A DNA stretch of 64,000 nt from positions 3,348,001-3,412,000 of the forward strand of contig WJXW01000004.1 in NCBI GenBank assembly GCA_015832175.1. The letters run 5' to 3'. Under the pieces are notes generated by a model, which did not search any database, had not been told where the DNA came from, and worked only from the letters and a program-made list of their open reading frames with translations. The position numbers and the translations under genes were made by a program. Each line of letters begins with the position of its first letter. Position 1 is the first letter of the stretch. This document shows, in pieces, positions 22,493-33,471 of the stretch. The stretch comes from Paraphaeosphaeria minitans (Eukaryota > Ascomycota > Dothideomycetes > Pleosporales > Didymosphaeriaceae).

Positions 22493-23460
22493 ATGGCTGA
22501 CTCCTCTCCCCAACGCAAAGTCGGTGGCACGTCCGTCTCTGTTCTCGGTCTCGGTTGCATGGGCATGTCTATGTCGGTCCTAACTGGCGAGAAGCGCGAC
22601 GATCAAGAGATCTTCAACACCCTCACTACAGCGGCCGATATGGGCATAACCTTATGGGATACCAGCGATTTTCACCTCGACAACGAGGATGTACTCAGCA
22701 GCTGGTTCAGAAAGACAGGTCGCCGCAAAAATATCTTTCTCGCAACGAAGTTCGGTTACAAACATGGGCCGAGAGGCCTTGGAGATGTTCAGATCAGTGG
22801 GAGCCCGGAGTATGTGCGCGAGGCCATCGAAAAGAGCCTGGAAAACTTTAGGCACAGATCACATTGACTTGTATTACGTTTAACGAATTGATTCGAGAAC
22901 GCCGATCGAGAAGACAGTTGGAGCCCTCGCCGAGCTCAAGCAGGCAGGCAAGATCCGCCACATCGGTCTATCGGAGTGCTCCTCACGAACTCTAGAGCGC
23001 GCGTGTAAGGTGGCTAAGATTGATGCTGTACAAATGGAGTTTTCGCCGTTCGCGATGAGAATCGAGGACACTGGCTTCAAAGACGTGGCGCGGAAGCTCG
23101 GTGTCACGATTGTACCTCACTCGCCTTTTGGGTCGCGGTTTCTTGTCGGGAACGATCAAGAGCAGAGCCGATTTCGGATCCAACGAACCTCGCCCTCGTA
23201 TGCACCCGAGATTTTCGGAGGAGAACTTTCCGGAAAACCTCAAGCTGGTTCGGATTTTCGAGGATATCGCAAAAGAAAAAGACAGCGCTACTGGACAGGT
23301 TGCGCTAGCTTAGGTTCTTGCTCAAGGGAATGGAGAGGATCGGATTCCTGGCATTTGCAACGACTGATAGGCGGCGCAAAAGGTGCGCGTTATCCTGAAG
23401 TTATCCTCGCTGGATGCTTTGGGGATAGTCCTGAGCTTGAGAGCGTATAGAGAAATGTAG
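22493..23460 (+). pseudogene. Decayed aldo-keto reductase
   Basis: Relic of an AKR of the YakC/Pyridoxal-reductase-like type. It begins intact at 22493 (GGTSVSVLGLGCMGMS, DTSDFHLDNEDVLSSWF, IFLATKFGYKHG, SPEYVREAIEKSLENF). Near 22848 one extra T in AACTTTAGG shifts the frame, after which LGTDHIDLYYV continues. A TAA at 22885-22890 replaces the expected residue before RIDSRTPIEKTVGALAELKQAGKIRHIGLSE. A second frameshift near 23130 leads into SRADFGSNEPRPR and FSEENFPENL. A TAG near 23311 sits where VALAWVLAQG would have Trp (TGG to TAG), and another stop follows in the IPG region. Four or five independent lesions rule out a simple sequencing error; introns do not explain them. Confidence 0.85.
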
Positions 23461-25148
23461 AGATGATTCATGATTGTATGGTCACTATGGTCACTATGGT
23501 GGCCCTGAAGAAAGTGGATGTATCATCGTGCCTGCCTTTTGTGGCACACCAATAGTCACTGCTGGGCTACAAATGGTAGTACCCCCGATGAGATAGCACC
23601 TTCCTTCACAAGACGATGATGTTCATCCTCGTTATTTAGCGGCTTTATCATCTTTCCTCCTCACCCACACCCACTCCATACTAGTCCTACCGTTTGACAA
23701 CTAACGTTCGTTTACGCTATTATTCCTCGATATATCTCAAAATGACTTGGCCAACTCCGCTGCTGCGCGAGCTCGCTTGCGAGGCTTTGCTGCGACATGT
23801 TGGCCGATGGGGACTGTTGGGTTCTTCGGGTTCGGTTTTCTCGAATACGACTCAGTATAACGACGTTCGGGCGCAAAAGGCCATACAACCTCCGCCTGGG
23901 ATCCCCAAAAAGGTGCATGAGAACAGGTATGTTGGTCAAAGGACCACTCGATTACAGCACCAGGACAGAACTCTGAACACAATTGTTGCACATATGTCTA
24001 CTTTAGCGCAACGCACGTTGCTCAGACCTTTTTTCCTGTTCCTATAGCTGTTCCAAAAGCACAGTCAAGGAGGCGCACATTCGCTGACAGTGGCACGCAG
24101 ACTCGAAAATCTCGTTATACTGCGGGCAGCTGAAGGCATAAGTCTAAATCTCGCTGATCTCACACGTGCATGCGCCCATGCCAACAATCGGCCTCGCGGA
24201 CGATCCCTCTCTTACTTCTCACAAGGGTCTGCACCTCCTGCGACACCGAAGCACTCTTCGAAACTCTCCGGATATCTGCGCTGGACAAGTTCTCAGATTC
24301 CGAGCTCTACCAAACAAGCACTTACCCGCGCGCATACGTCAGTCCTCCATGCTCGCCGTCTTGCGTTAGCATATGCAGCGCATGGTTTTACCTATGGACA
24401 GAGAGGGCTTCCCTCGATCAGTCTGAGCGGAAAGTTGCTCGCTTGCAACACTGTGGTTGCTTCCGCTCGGGATGGTTCTTAGAAAGATCCAGAAAAGTTG
24501 GCCAATGAAAGACAAAGGCGATGGAAAAAGAAGGACTCGAAGCCGGTGCCTTCGCCCTTGCGCCGGGTCCAATATGCGCGTGTAGCGAAGCGCTGGTTCA
24601 AAGCCACCCCGCGGCTGTAGGGAGTCAGAGTAACCCACGGCACCGTATTTCTGAGTTAGTTCAATGTCTTTATCCTTGTGCAACCACCGCTGGTCTACCC
24701 AGCGGGAGTGAAATGGCGGGGCTCCACAATCTGCTGCGTCAAAATGTTAAAAAGCTTGCTACGAACACGAACTGCACGCGTGCCAACCCAAATTTCATCG
24801 TATTCTCTAAATTCACGCTCGTCGCGTACTGTAACACAATTTGATCCCAGTGAACCCGACTGGGATGATCGCGTTCATGAGCTGTTCAACTGGATCGACA
24901 CGTTCCTTTTCCACCCAGATGTGTGCAGCTGATTATGTGATTATTATCATTCCAATAGCAATTCACAGCACTGTTAGCTTTGCATCTTCGATTTCCTATG
25001 CCAGGCGAGCTCGGCATGGCCTCATAGCAGATTGCTTTTCCAGATTATTCCGCGAATTGGACCATTACTATGATCCTCAATTCTACCCGGACAATATGAT
25101 CTTGTAAGGTATGATCGCTCATCTGACCGGGGAAGTCTCGGCGTGATA

Positions 25149-25154
25149 TTAGCC
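25149..25154 (-). promoter_or_regulatory. XlnR/Xyr1-type site (GGCTAA)
   Basis: GGCTAA on the minus strand, 384 bp before the xylanase start, matches the known binding core of the fungal xylanase activator. A CreA-type CCGGGG lies close by at 25127-25132. Both are short and could occur by chance. Confidence 0.35.
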
Positions 25155-25464
25155 TAATGAAGGAAAGATAATATATCGTAGACCATCCAGTGCATCATCA
25201 GCCGCAGAGAGGCCGTATTGGGAACATTATAGTCTCCATACCAGATCGTCAGTCGCACAGACCATGTTTCTGAAATTCATGCCGGGTCCAGATACTGGGC
25301 ACCGGCAGCAATGCCCCATGGGATTTAATCAAGGGCTCTTGTGAGGTGCCACAGTCTCCACATTGTAAAAGGAACGGCCATATGTCGTGTGGAGATGAAG
25401 CGCTATTTTGAGCAAAGGCGATTGTGGAAGCTGATTGTTGTCCCGGGTTGTATTCAGAGTGTGG

Positions 25465-25470
25465 TATAAA
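25465..25470 (+). promoter_or_regulatory. TATA box of xylanase gene
   Basis: TATAAA, 73 bp before the ATG at 25538. Confidence 0.6.
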
Positions 25471-25537
25471 GAGCGTCAGGCTCGGCCTTTAGGTGCCTCT
25501 TTTTTCTACCACAGACGTCCAGAAACACTCAGCAAAC

Positions 25538-26599
25538 ATGAAGTTCTCAGTCATCGCACTTCTCTCTGCCAGCGCCCTGGTATCTGCCGCACCGGTGGCA
25601 GAGCCAGTCCTCGACGAACGCCAGGCTACCCAGAGCATTCATGAAGCCATGGTTGCGAAAGGAAAGAAATACTTCGGTACATGCGCTGACCAGGGCCGTC
25701 TGAACACTGGCTCCAACTCGGCCATCATCAAGGCGAACTTCGGTCAGGTCACGCCCGAGAACAGGTACATGCACCCATCAAATCACGTTTGAGGGCCTAG
25801 CGAATACTAACACCAGCTCAGCATGAAGTGGGATGCCACCGAGAGCTCCAAAGGCAACTTCAACTTCGGCCAGGCCGATCAACTCGTCTCGTTCGCCACC
25901 ACCAATAACAAGCTCATTCGTGGTCACACCACCGTCTGGCACTCGCAGCTCCCTGGCTGGGTCTCCTCCATCCGCGACAAGGCTACCCTCACCCAGGTCA
26001 TGCAGAACCACATCACCACGCTCATGACTCGCTTCAAGGACAAGGTGTACGCTTGGGATGTCATCAACGAGATGCTCAACGAGGATGGCTCCTTCCGCTC
26101 GTCCGTCTTCTACAATGTTCTGGGCGAAGACTTTGTTCGCATTGCCTTCGAGACGGCCAAGGCCGCAGACCCAAACGCGAAGCTGTACATTAATGACTAT
26201 AACCTGGACCAGGCGAGCTACGCAAAGACGCAGGGTATGGTGCGCAACGTGAAGAAGTGGATCGCAGCGGGCATCCCGATCGACGGCATTGGTTCCCAGG
26301 GCCATCTGTCCTCTGGCCAGGGCGCCAACGCGCCGGCTGCCATGGCCGCGCTGTGCGCTGCGGCGCCCGAGTGTGCGCTGACCGAGGTCGATATCCAGAA
26401 TGCGTCTGGATCGGACTGGACCAACGTCGTCAACGCGTGCATGCAGCAGAAGAACTGTGTGGGCATCACTGTGTGGGGTGTGCGTGACAACGACTCGTGG
26501 AGACCCCAGGGCAACCCACTTCTGTTCGACTCGTCGTACAAGGCGAAGTCGGCGTACACCAATGTGCTGAACGCTATCAACGCGGCATCTTCCTCTTAG
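25538..26599 (+). CDS. GH10 endo-1,4-beta-xylanase
   Basis: Secreted xylanase cutting internal beta-1,4 links of xylan. Exon 1 is 25538-25764, the intron 25765-25821 (57 bp) and exon 2 25822-26599, for 334 residues. A signal peptide ([19 protein letters not shown]) is followed by a short propeptide ending near DERQ. GH10 motifs in order: [37 protein letters not shown], the acid/base [10 protein letters not shown] (Glu near 158), [16 protein letters not shown], the nucleophile ALTEVDIQ (Glu near 263) and [14 protein letters not shown]. Single-domain form with no carbohydrate-binding module. The GGCTAA upstream suggests XlnR control. Confidence 0.96.
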
Positions 26600-26693
26600 G
26601 GATGAGGCATCCATCTGTGTATATATTCGGTCGGTTGTATATAGTTCTAGTCGGTCGTGCAGGGGGATCCCCTCAGGCGTGCTATGCTCATTG

Positions 26694-29187
26694 TCATTCC
26701 TCCTTTACAGGAGCATCGAAATCAGACCCTTTCAAAGCGCGAATGATGCCTAAGCCGACATCCATGCTTGCGCCTTCCTCCACCTGCCTTGTCCAGAATA
26801 CATCCGTGGCTGTCATTCTCACGCTCTTCCTGCGCTCTCTCTCCACGACGTCCAGGTGGCCTCGCTTGGCGGAACTGGCCTCTAGCTCGTCCAGGTGCTT
26901 CTTCCTCTGGGCATACAGCTCAGCCCTTTCTTTTCGTATGTGCTCTGAGCCGATGGCATGTAGCGCCCACCGTGCCCCACCTCTGAAGCCAAGGAAGATG
27001 TGCTCCGAAGCAAAAATAGTGATTGGTAGCGTCCACCACGCGTTTAACCCGTAAATGGTGGAATTGCGAAAACCAAAGAGATGCACAATCGCCGCAGACG
27101 TCAAGCTTCCGAGCCAGGTCAAAGCCTCCAAACTTGCGACCCAAGGCCCGATGCCATCGTTTCGGATAGGAGCTGGACGCTGATGCTCAATGGTAATTTT
27201 GATAATGTCTGCGCGAAGCTCCAGCCAGTTGTTGATGAAGAAGCCGATGGGAATGAGAGGCCATACGGGGCTGAAGAGCGCAAGATAGCCGAACTGCAGC
27301 ACCATTTCTGAGATGTCTTCGTGAACGTCGTATTTTGGGAGTGAGGCCTGTCTGCGAACGCGAAGGAGGAACCTAGCCTCTATGGGATCGTCTCCTTTGA
27401 CGAATCTAGGTTGACCGCCCATGGCGAAGGTATGTGTTGTACGGTACGTGCGCCACCAGTCGCGGGCGCTGGATTTGAGGTACGGTAGGGCGAGTTCTTC
27501 GATTGCGCTTGAAACCTGACCTGTGACGGTCAAGGTTATGACCTCATTACGGAGTTTGTTGGCATCGACCTGGAAGACAAAGTTCGGATCTACAGCTACG
27601 CCTGCAAGGGATAGAATGTAGGTCCGGAGGTGTGGGATGAAGGTTTCGCCGAATGGTACGTAGATGAATGCAGTAAGTAAGATAGGCAAGTAGTTCGATA
27701 TGGACTGGAGAACGAAGATCTTCTGCGTGAGCGACATCTCGTAGTAGTCTTCCGTGCGATGATTTTCGTATTCGGTCAGTCGAGCGGCTAGCGTCTCGAG
27801 CCAGTTGTTGATGAATGGAAGGAAAAGGGCAAGCATAACAGTGGGAATATATTCCTACATATGGTCAGCATGCGGATCACTGCGCTGGGGGTGGAGTCAG
27901 ACTCCGACGAGGTCAAGACGCGTCACCACCCTCGCGTCGGGGGTTATGATAATAACTTACGAGGTAGTAATCATACGGCCCGTCATATCCTTCAACGATG
28001 AAGGTCTCGAGCGCGAATACAGTACCGATGACGATGGTGAGAAACAAGGTGCTCAAAACCAGGAAAGGTACAACCGCCAGCTGTCTGACAATCCGTTTCC
28101 ATCTAGGAAAGTAGTGTTGTACTCGGCCCGCAGCGTCAACGAATTCTTTCTCAAACTGATACTGAGGTCTGTTGACCTTCAATTTGCCGACGCCACGTAC
28201 GTTCCAGCGGATAGACAAATCGACTTCTCTGATTTTCCAGTACTCCAAAAATACTGTGCACCAGATACAAATGACCACCGCGAATGCCAGTGAGTATTTG
28301 GGCAGAAAAGCCCAAGCCAGCACACCAGCTACACAGGGAAATGCAAGGGAGAGAAAGTAGTCCTGTATGAAGGCAAAGTAGAAAGCCACTTTGGAGCCCC
28401 ATAGATCGCGTATCTGATCCAGATCTTCCGAGCTTAGGAAGAACTTTTTACTCAAGTGCACTAGGAGCCTCTGGTTCCTGATAGGGTTGTGCAAGGGGAA
28501 AGCGGATGAGACGTTCTCCCATTTGCCAAATCCTGGGGTGATGCCCGCACCACCTAGCTCCTTGCTCCAGGTGACCAGATGGTACAACGATTGCAGGTCC
28601 TCGGCTTCGTTGGCTCCGGCTACTATGGAGTTGGAGTTCCCCCCTGGGTGCTTCTTCGTAATCCCATATAGCCAGTCCTTCACCCTGTTGATGGGTTAGA
28701 AACGTCCACGGAGTTCGAACATAGCATGGGCATATGGCCAAGCTACACCGCGCTCTTAGGGATTATTGGACCCTTTCAGAGCATCAACCATTGGGATGGG
28801 GGCGCTGCTTACCGCGAATGGTGCACCGTGTTACCAAGCAATTCACGTGGTGCTTGTACAAACACGAGAAGCGACTCATCGTAGCCAGCACGGACCTCCG
28901 TATGCAAGCCCACAGATTCAAGGTCATTCAACAGCGCAGACAATTGCGAGGAGGCCTCGGAAACATCTGAATAGTGTCAATAAAGTTAAACGGGTTGTTA
29001 GCTAGCGGGACCAACCTAAGCTGCTGAAATCGAAAACGACGATGTATTTATCGTTGTAGGCAACGTAGGCAGTGGTAGGGTCATCGAATCCAAATGTGTC
29101 TGCTCGTCCTAGAGATTCGATGTCAGGGATCTTCTCAGCGATCTTCTGAGGTATCTTCTGAGGTATCTGCGGGATCCGTAGCGACAT
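26694..29187 (-). CDS. IST2/anoctamin-like membrane protein
   Basis: TMEM16/anoctamin family protein related to yeast Ist2, which tethers cortical ER to the plasma membrane and affects salt tolerance; animal and fungal relatives include lipid scramblases. Exons: 29187-29016, 28966-28813, 28684-27961 and 27854-26694 give 736 residues, with phases agreeing at every junction. The N-terminal cytosolic domain shows DKYIVVFDFSSL and FVQAPRELLGNTVHHSRVKDWLYGI. Membrane segments start with KVAFYFAFIQDYFLSLAFP and include SLAFAVVICIWCTVFLEYWK, a family hallmark. The exon 3/4 junction joins YDGPYDYYL to EYIPTVMLALFLPFINNWLETLA. A basic, acidic-rich tail follows the last helix. The ATG at 29187 follows in-frame TTG at 29196, which was not used. 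An IPQKI repeat lies near the N-terminus. Confidence 0.9.
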
Positions 29188-29940
29188 TTGGCGCAACTGA
29201 GCTGTTGATTGAGGGTGTCGAGATGGCCTCGTGTCCTTGCGGCGCGGAGTTTAGGTACGTGGGCTGTTTCTTCAGCCTAGTCTCGGGGAACCGGCACGGA
29301 CGGCAATGGATCCAAGCTCTCGTTTGTCTCAAACAGGGTACAATCGAGTTAAAATAGATTGATGGTATCAATGAAAGGATACTAGATTGACATTTGAAGC
29401 GCGTCTGTGAGTGTCGTGAGGAAGAGCCTGCGGTGAAGCGGTGGGCCCCCCTGTATTGTGGGGGCTCAAGCTGACGCAGCCGCGCGTTTAGGACTTGGGA
29501 GGCAGTCATGTGGTACCCCTGGTCTAGCCGTCTGCCAAAGCACTCGGATTGAAGCTCCTACTCATATAATAGAGGATACAAACACCAGTCGCCAGGCGCA
29601 GTATAGAGGCAGCCAAGGCGGCTGAGAATTCCATGTCAGCGTGTTCACGTGCAAATATATCAAAGCAGGTTAGCGCTGTAGATGACGTGATTTAGCGTCC
29701 CCGCGACGCGTCGCTCGAGTCTTCCAGCCAGCGCTTCTTTGACAGCCGAACAATCATCTCTGTGTGTATTTGAAGCGGACAAATACCACGATGCGAAGCT
29801 CGCACTATCTTTATAACATCCAGCGAAAATGATGATGATACTAATACAGCGCATGGCTCGCCGTTCACTGCACATTGACATCAACACGTTGACGCTGTAA
29901 GGATAGCATTACAGCAGTGGCATAGAACCAATCAACCTCA
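29188..29940. other. Divergent promoter region
   Basis: Lies between the minus-strand IST2-like gene and the plus-strand DUF2293 gene. No gene or strong signal seen. Confidence 0.55.
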
Positions 29941-30495
29941 ATGCCCCCCCGAGAAGTTACTGTCAGTCCTAGGAATGCAATGCCGGAAGGCTATGCATTC
30001 CTCAAAAAGGGCATCCAGTACAAGACATTACACTCTCGTCGGCTCACGCACGCAGCAGGCAAGACTGTATACGTCGTTGAGAGCAACAAAAAAATCCTCG
30101 GCATCCGCGTCCCTAAAGATATACTGTCCCGCGTACACACACAGGCCAACGAAACACGTGCCGCCCGCAAGCTCACGACCGAGAAGCGCGATACAGCCAC
30201 CATCCGCCAAGCAGCTGCCGAGCTCGACTCGCAATTCTCCAAGATACCGGAACAGGACAGGGAGCTGGTGCTGAAGCATGGCTTCAAGAAGCACTCGGGG
30301 CGTGTCGGACGGACAAACTTGATACCGCTCGCGCGGAAGGTGCTGTACGCGGTAGTTGCGCACATTAGGCATAGGCATACCAACTACGACACGTTGCTAG
30401 ACGGCGGCATGAGTAGGGACGCTGCGAAGAAGACGATCAAGAAGAAGTTGCAGGAAACGCTTAGACGATGGGGCAATGAGCAAGGTAGGAGGTGA
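29941..30495 (+). CDS. DUF2293 domain protein
   Basis: Single-exon gene of 184 residues. It matches the fungal DUF2293 layout as I know it: a start block with GYAFLKKGIQYKTLHSRRLT and TVYVVESNKKILGIRVPKDI, a charged helical middle, and a C-terminal block with FKKHSGRVGRTNLIPLARKVLYAVVAHIRHRHTNYD, where Arg/His-rich helices dominate. The tail (AAKKTIKKKLQETLRRW) is basic, so nucleic-acid contact is possible but not shown. No signal peptide. Function unknown. Confidence 0.82.
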   Translation: MPPREVTVSPRNAMPEGYAFLKKGIQYKTLHSRRLTHAAGKTVYVVESNKKILGIRVPKDILSRVHTQANETRAARKLTTEKRDTATIRQAAAELDSQFSKIPEQDRELVLKHGFKKHSGRVGRTNLIPLARKVLYAVVAHIRHRHTNYDTLLDGGMSRDAAKKTIKKKLQETLRRWGNEQGRR

Positions 30496-30722
30496 CGCTC
30501 TAAGTGAGCTAGGCTTTCGCTGACATTGGAAGACCTTTCTTGGTATTTGGAAAGCAGTAGACCTACGGAGAGTCAAAGTGATGTAGATGATACCTGAAGT
30601 ATGTGGGTTATATATTCGTACAACAGTATCCTCCCAGCCTTATCTTATATTGGATTGCTCACATGATTGTCAATGTGCCCTCCTTTCACATCTCAGTCTC
30701 CTCAAACCTCTACTAACCCGCT

Positions 30723-31706
30723 TTACTTCGCATAGGCCAGCCTTGAGAAATACCCATCCTCCGCCATCTGCACAGCCAACATCGTCGCCTCATCCAAATC
30801 CTCCACTGGCAGTCCCAACTTCTCATTATCCAGCCCCGTCATCTTCCCATGTAACGCTGCATCCTCCCCAGGGAAAAAGTACCGCGTATATAACATATAC
30901 GCTAGTCCCATCCTATTCCCCCCAGCCAGCATCGTCCGCGCACCTTCAAATCGCTCCTTCGCACCTATTCGTTGAATCTTCCAATCCGCATCGTGCAGCC
31001 CCATCACCCGATTCACGGCATCCAGCATCTCCCGCTGATTCACCGCAAACGACGAAACATGAACGAACCTGTTTCGATACGAGCCCAGCGTCACCTCCCC
31101 ATCCTTTTCTGCCTTCACAGGCAGCGCAAGGAGCCCTGCAACCGCCCGCCCCACCTGCGCCCACGTACTCGTATTCAAGCGTTGCGTCCCCTCGTCGAAA
31201 TACACAACCTCCCGCTTCGCTATATCAATGCCGTACAACCCCGGCCCGGACAGCGAGTACTCGTACCAAAACCCGCTCACAATGCCAATCCAAGAGCTTA
31301 CGCCCAGGTCTTCGATGAGCTTGCGGGCTGCCTGCTTCAGCGGGCCAATGTGCACGTCGTTGGAGGCGGGGGTGTCGGTGTTGTTGCCGTACTCGTTGGG
31401 CAGGATCCAGGGGACGCGGGCTTCGGCGGCGGCTTTGATCAGTTTCGATTGCGTGTCTGGTGGTGCGCTGACGGCGAGGGTGATGATGAGGGCGTCTTGG
31501 TTCTTTAGCGCGGAGGTGAGGGTGGAGGGATCGGTGTAGTCGATTGGGATGACGGTGATGCCTGCGGGGAAGGACGAGGTGTCGGTGCCACGGGTGAGGG
31601 CTGTGACGTTGAAGGAGGGAATCTTGAGTAGGGCGTCTGTGATGTGTTTGCCTAGTTGGCCTGTTGCGCCTACGATAGCGATGTTGCGGATGCGGTCTTG
31701 AGGCAT
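30723..31706 (-). CDS. NmrA-like/isoflavone-reductase-like protein
   Basis: Single-exon gene of 327 residues of the atypical SDR group (NmrA-like). The dinucleotide-binding loop IAIVGATGQLGKHITDALL is at residues 9-27, and ALTRG follows beta-2. The active-site region PNEYGNN replaces the classical Tyr-x-x-x-Lys, as is common in NmrA-like members. The middle shows GVSSWIGIVSGFWYEYSL, and the substrate lobe is variable. Such proteins either reduce small molecules or sense NADP redox state; nothing here decides which. Confidence 0.85.
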   Translation of the reverse strand: MPQDRIRNIAIVGATGQLGKHITDALLKIPSFNVTALTRGTDTSSFPAGITVIPIDYTDPSTLTSALKNQDALIITLAVSAPPDTQSKLIKAAAEARVPWILPNEYGNNTDTPASNDVHIGPLKQAARKLIEDLGVSSWIGIVSGFWYEYSLSGPGLYGIDIAKREVVYFDEGTQRLNTSTWAQVGRAVAGLLALPVKAEKDGEVTLGSYRNRFVHVSSFAVNQREMLDAVNRVMGLHDADWKIQRIGAKERFEGARTMLAGGNRMGLAYMLYTRYFFPGEDAALHGKMTGLDNEKLGLPVEDLDEATMLAVQMAEDGYFSRLAYAK

Positions 31707-32799
31707 AGTTGCGTACCGAGCAGCGCGGTTTCCGTTCCTTCTACGAATGACTGGAATGTGCGACAGTTTAGGGCTCTGTACACTGGAAGAGGGAATGGTG
31801 GTCTACTTCGAATGGTTTATGTAGTGTACCGACTTCATTGCGGTGTCAACCGATCCTAAGCTTAACTCCGGCATCGAGCATGTTTTCCATCCCTCACGGC
31901 CACACTGCACGTTTCGCACGAGTTTCTTCCGCGTGGTAGATCTATCGTTATCTAATGGCCAGACAGAATCGTAAAACAACGTGGTTGAGCTTATGGCGCA
32001 GAGTACGAGATGTTCACTTTGCCGGAATCAAGTGCAGCGCCGACGCCGATCTGACTGGCTTAAGTGTGTCGCTTTGGGTCTATTTTCGGCCCCGAGAGTG
32101 TTTAAAAGACTCTATACGGACTTAGAAGAAGTGGTGATGTAGTCGTCATGTACGTTAAAGGATGTAATCGGAATTAGGTAGTGTAGGTCATTCGGTACCT
32201 ACCTAGGCTACGCACGTAGTCGGGAACATATTTCTCTGCACATCGATCCCAGACCCATAGTATTACCCCATGCACATGTTCGGGCTCTTAACCACATCTT
32301 GTCGCGTTACCCCCAGATCTTGCAGTCCGGCTGCCAGCCTCTAGATCCATTGTAAAAATTGCCGTGGTGACAAGGCATTTTGTTTATCATCTGCATCGAA
32401 TCATATCGACTTGTCAGATGCTGATTGTGACGGCGGGAAGAGGTACTGTAGGTAAAAAGATCAGTCGCTGGGATGTCATTCTGGAAGGGAGATTGCGAAG
32501 GCATCGCTGCAGGGAGATATCAAGGCTGCCATTCGAAGTGCAGATGCCATTATGAATATAGTCCAGATCATACTCCAAGGCTGGCGTCATGGGCAATGGG
32601 TGCCGAGAGGCAAATCGAAGCGGGGTTAGCACAGAACATGGGTCCATAATGATCAAATGAAATCAACTTGAGAAAGAAGATTTGGTGAGTAGTAGATGAA
32701 CCGGAATGTAGAGAGTATACACAGTAGAAGATATTCACAGAACCAGTTGCGCCAATTTTCCCACAGCGCCAATATGCCACAAATGCCCACTGACGTAGC
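31707..32799. other. Intergenic
   Basis: About 1.1 kb with no supported gene. A GGTACCTACCTAGG motif lies at 32194-32207. Confidence 0.55.
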
Positions 32800-33471
32800 C
32801 TACTCCCAGAAGGAAGCCTCCAGCTCATCACCAAGGGAATACTCGCCATTGTTTTCGACGATCTCTCTTACCACTACGCCCACAATATCCGTCTTGGTGT
32901 GAGTCTCAGGCACATCCAGTCCGCTGTCCCGCCTCTTTCCGCCCTGGCCACGGTATTCGTGTCCCACCTCGCGCCGCACCTCAAAGTTTCCAGCGCCAAT
33001 ATCAACAAGCCTCGCGCGCTTATAGCTCGCGTTCAGGACCTCCCTGATAGCAACCACAAAGCCGGCCTCCTTGTTTTCCTTCAACCACGCCTTCGCCGTC
33101 TCGTCCTGCAACGCCTTCTTCAATGCTGCGTCCGCATCCTTCAGCAAACGCACATGCTGAGACTCCGCCTCGATTGTGCCCACTTCATTGCCCTCCCCAG
33201 GCTGCTTCTGTATCATGTACGCGCCGCCGAGCGATTCGATGAAGCGGCCGGACTCGCCATCGAAGCTGATGACATCCTTGTACCACTTGGTGCCGACATC
33301 GTCGTAGTCGCGATGCTCGAGCATGGACGGGCCATGCTTGGAGGTCCTGGAGACCATCTGGCCCACGGGAATCGTGGTATTGTTGAGCGGTCTGGGCAAA
33401 AGCGCGAGGTCGGGGATGGTCAAGGGCGAAAGAGGGGTCTCCAGGGACGACCGGCGCCGTGTGAAGCTCAT
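32800..33471 (-). CDS. Uncharacterised protein, paralogue of the 5.1-kb gene
   Basis: Single-exon gene of 223 residues; function not recognised. After a short Arg/Ser-rich start it shows LLPRPLNNTTIPVGQ, then KWYKDVISFDGESGRF, a MIQKQPGEG stretch, a charged helical part (DADAALKKALQDETAKAWL) and GFVVAIREVLNASYKRARLVD. The same elements occur in the same order in the 301-residue protein at 5084-5989, but this copy lacks the Arg/Ser linker and second ordered part. The C-terminus is acidic (VVREIVENNGEYSLGDELE). No signal peptide or membrane segment. The likeness is by eye only. Confidence 0.72.
   Translation of the reverse strand: MSFTRRRSSLETPLSPLTIPDLALLPRPLNNTTIPVGQMVSRTSKHGPSMLEHRDYDDVGTKWYKDVISFDGESGRFIESLGGAYMIQKQPGEGNEVGTIEAESQHVRLLKDADAALKKALQDETAKAWLKENKEAGFVVAIREVLNASYKRARLVDIGAGNFEVRREVGHEYRGQGGKRRDSGLDVPETHTKTDIVGVVVREIVENNGEYSLGDELEASFWE

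Larger units (their letters stand above)
23461..25537. other. Intergenic with possible unrecognised coding fragments
   Basis: Two kilobases without a gene I can name. A small TGGTCACTA tandem lies near 23479-23502. Protein-like fragments on the plus strand (about 23740-23935 and 24840-24930) are discussed as a finding. The last 400 bp form the xylanase promoter. Confidence 0.5.

Noticed and set aside
25778..26614. 278-codon minus-strand open frame
   Set aside because: Antisense shadow of the GH10 xylanase, caused by strong codon bias.
29135..29509. 124-codon minus-strand frame upstream of the IST2-like gene
   Set aside because: Its end (SSVAPNVATDPADTSED) looks faintly protein-like, but it is in another frame from the IST2 exon 1 and no splice path joins them.
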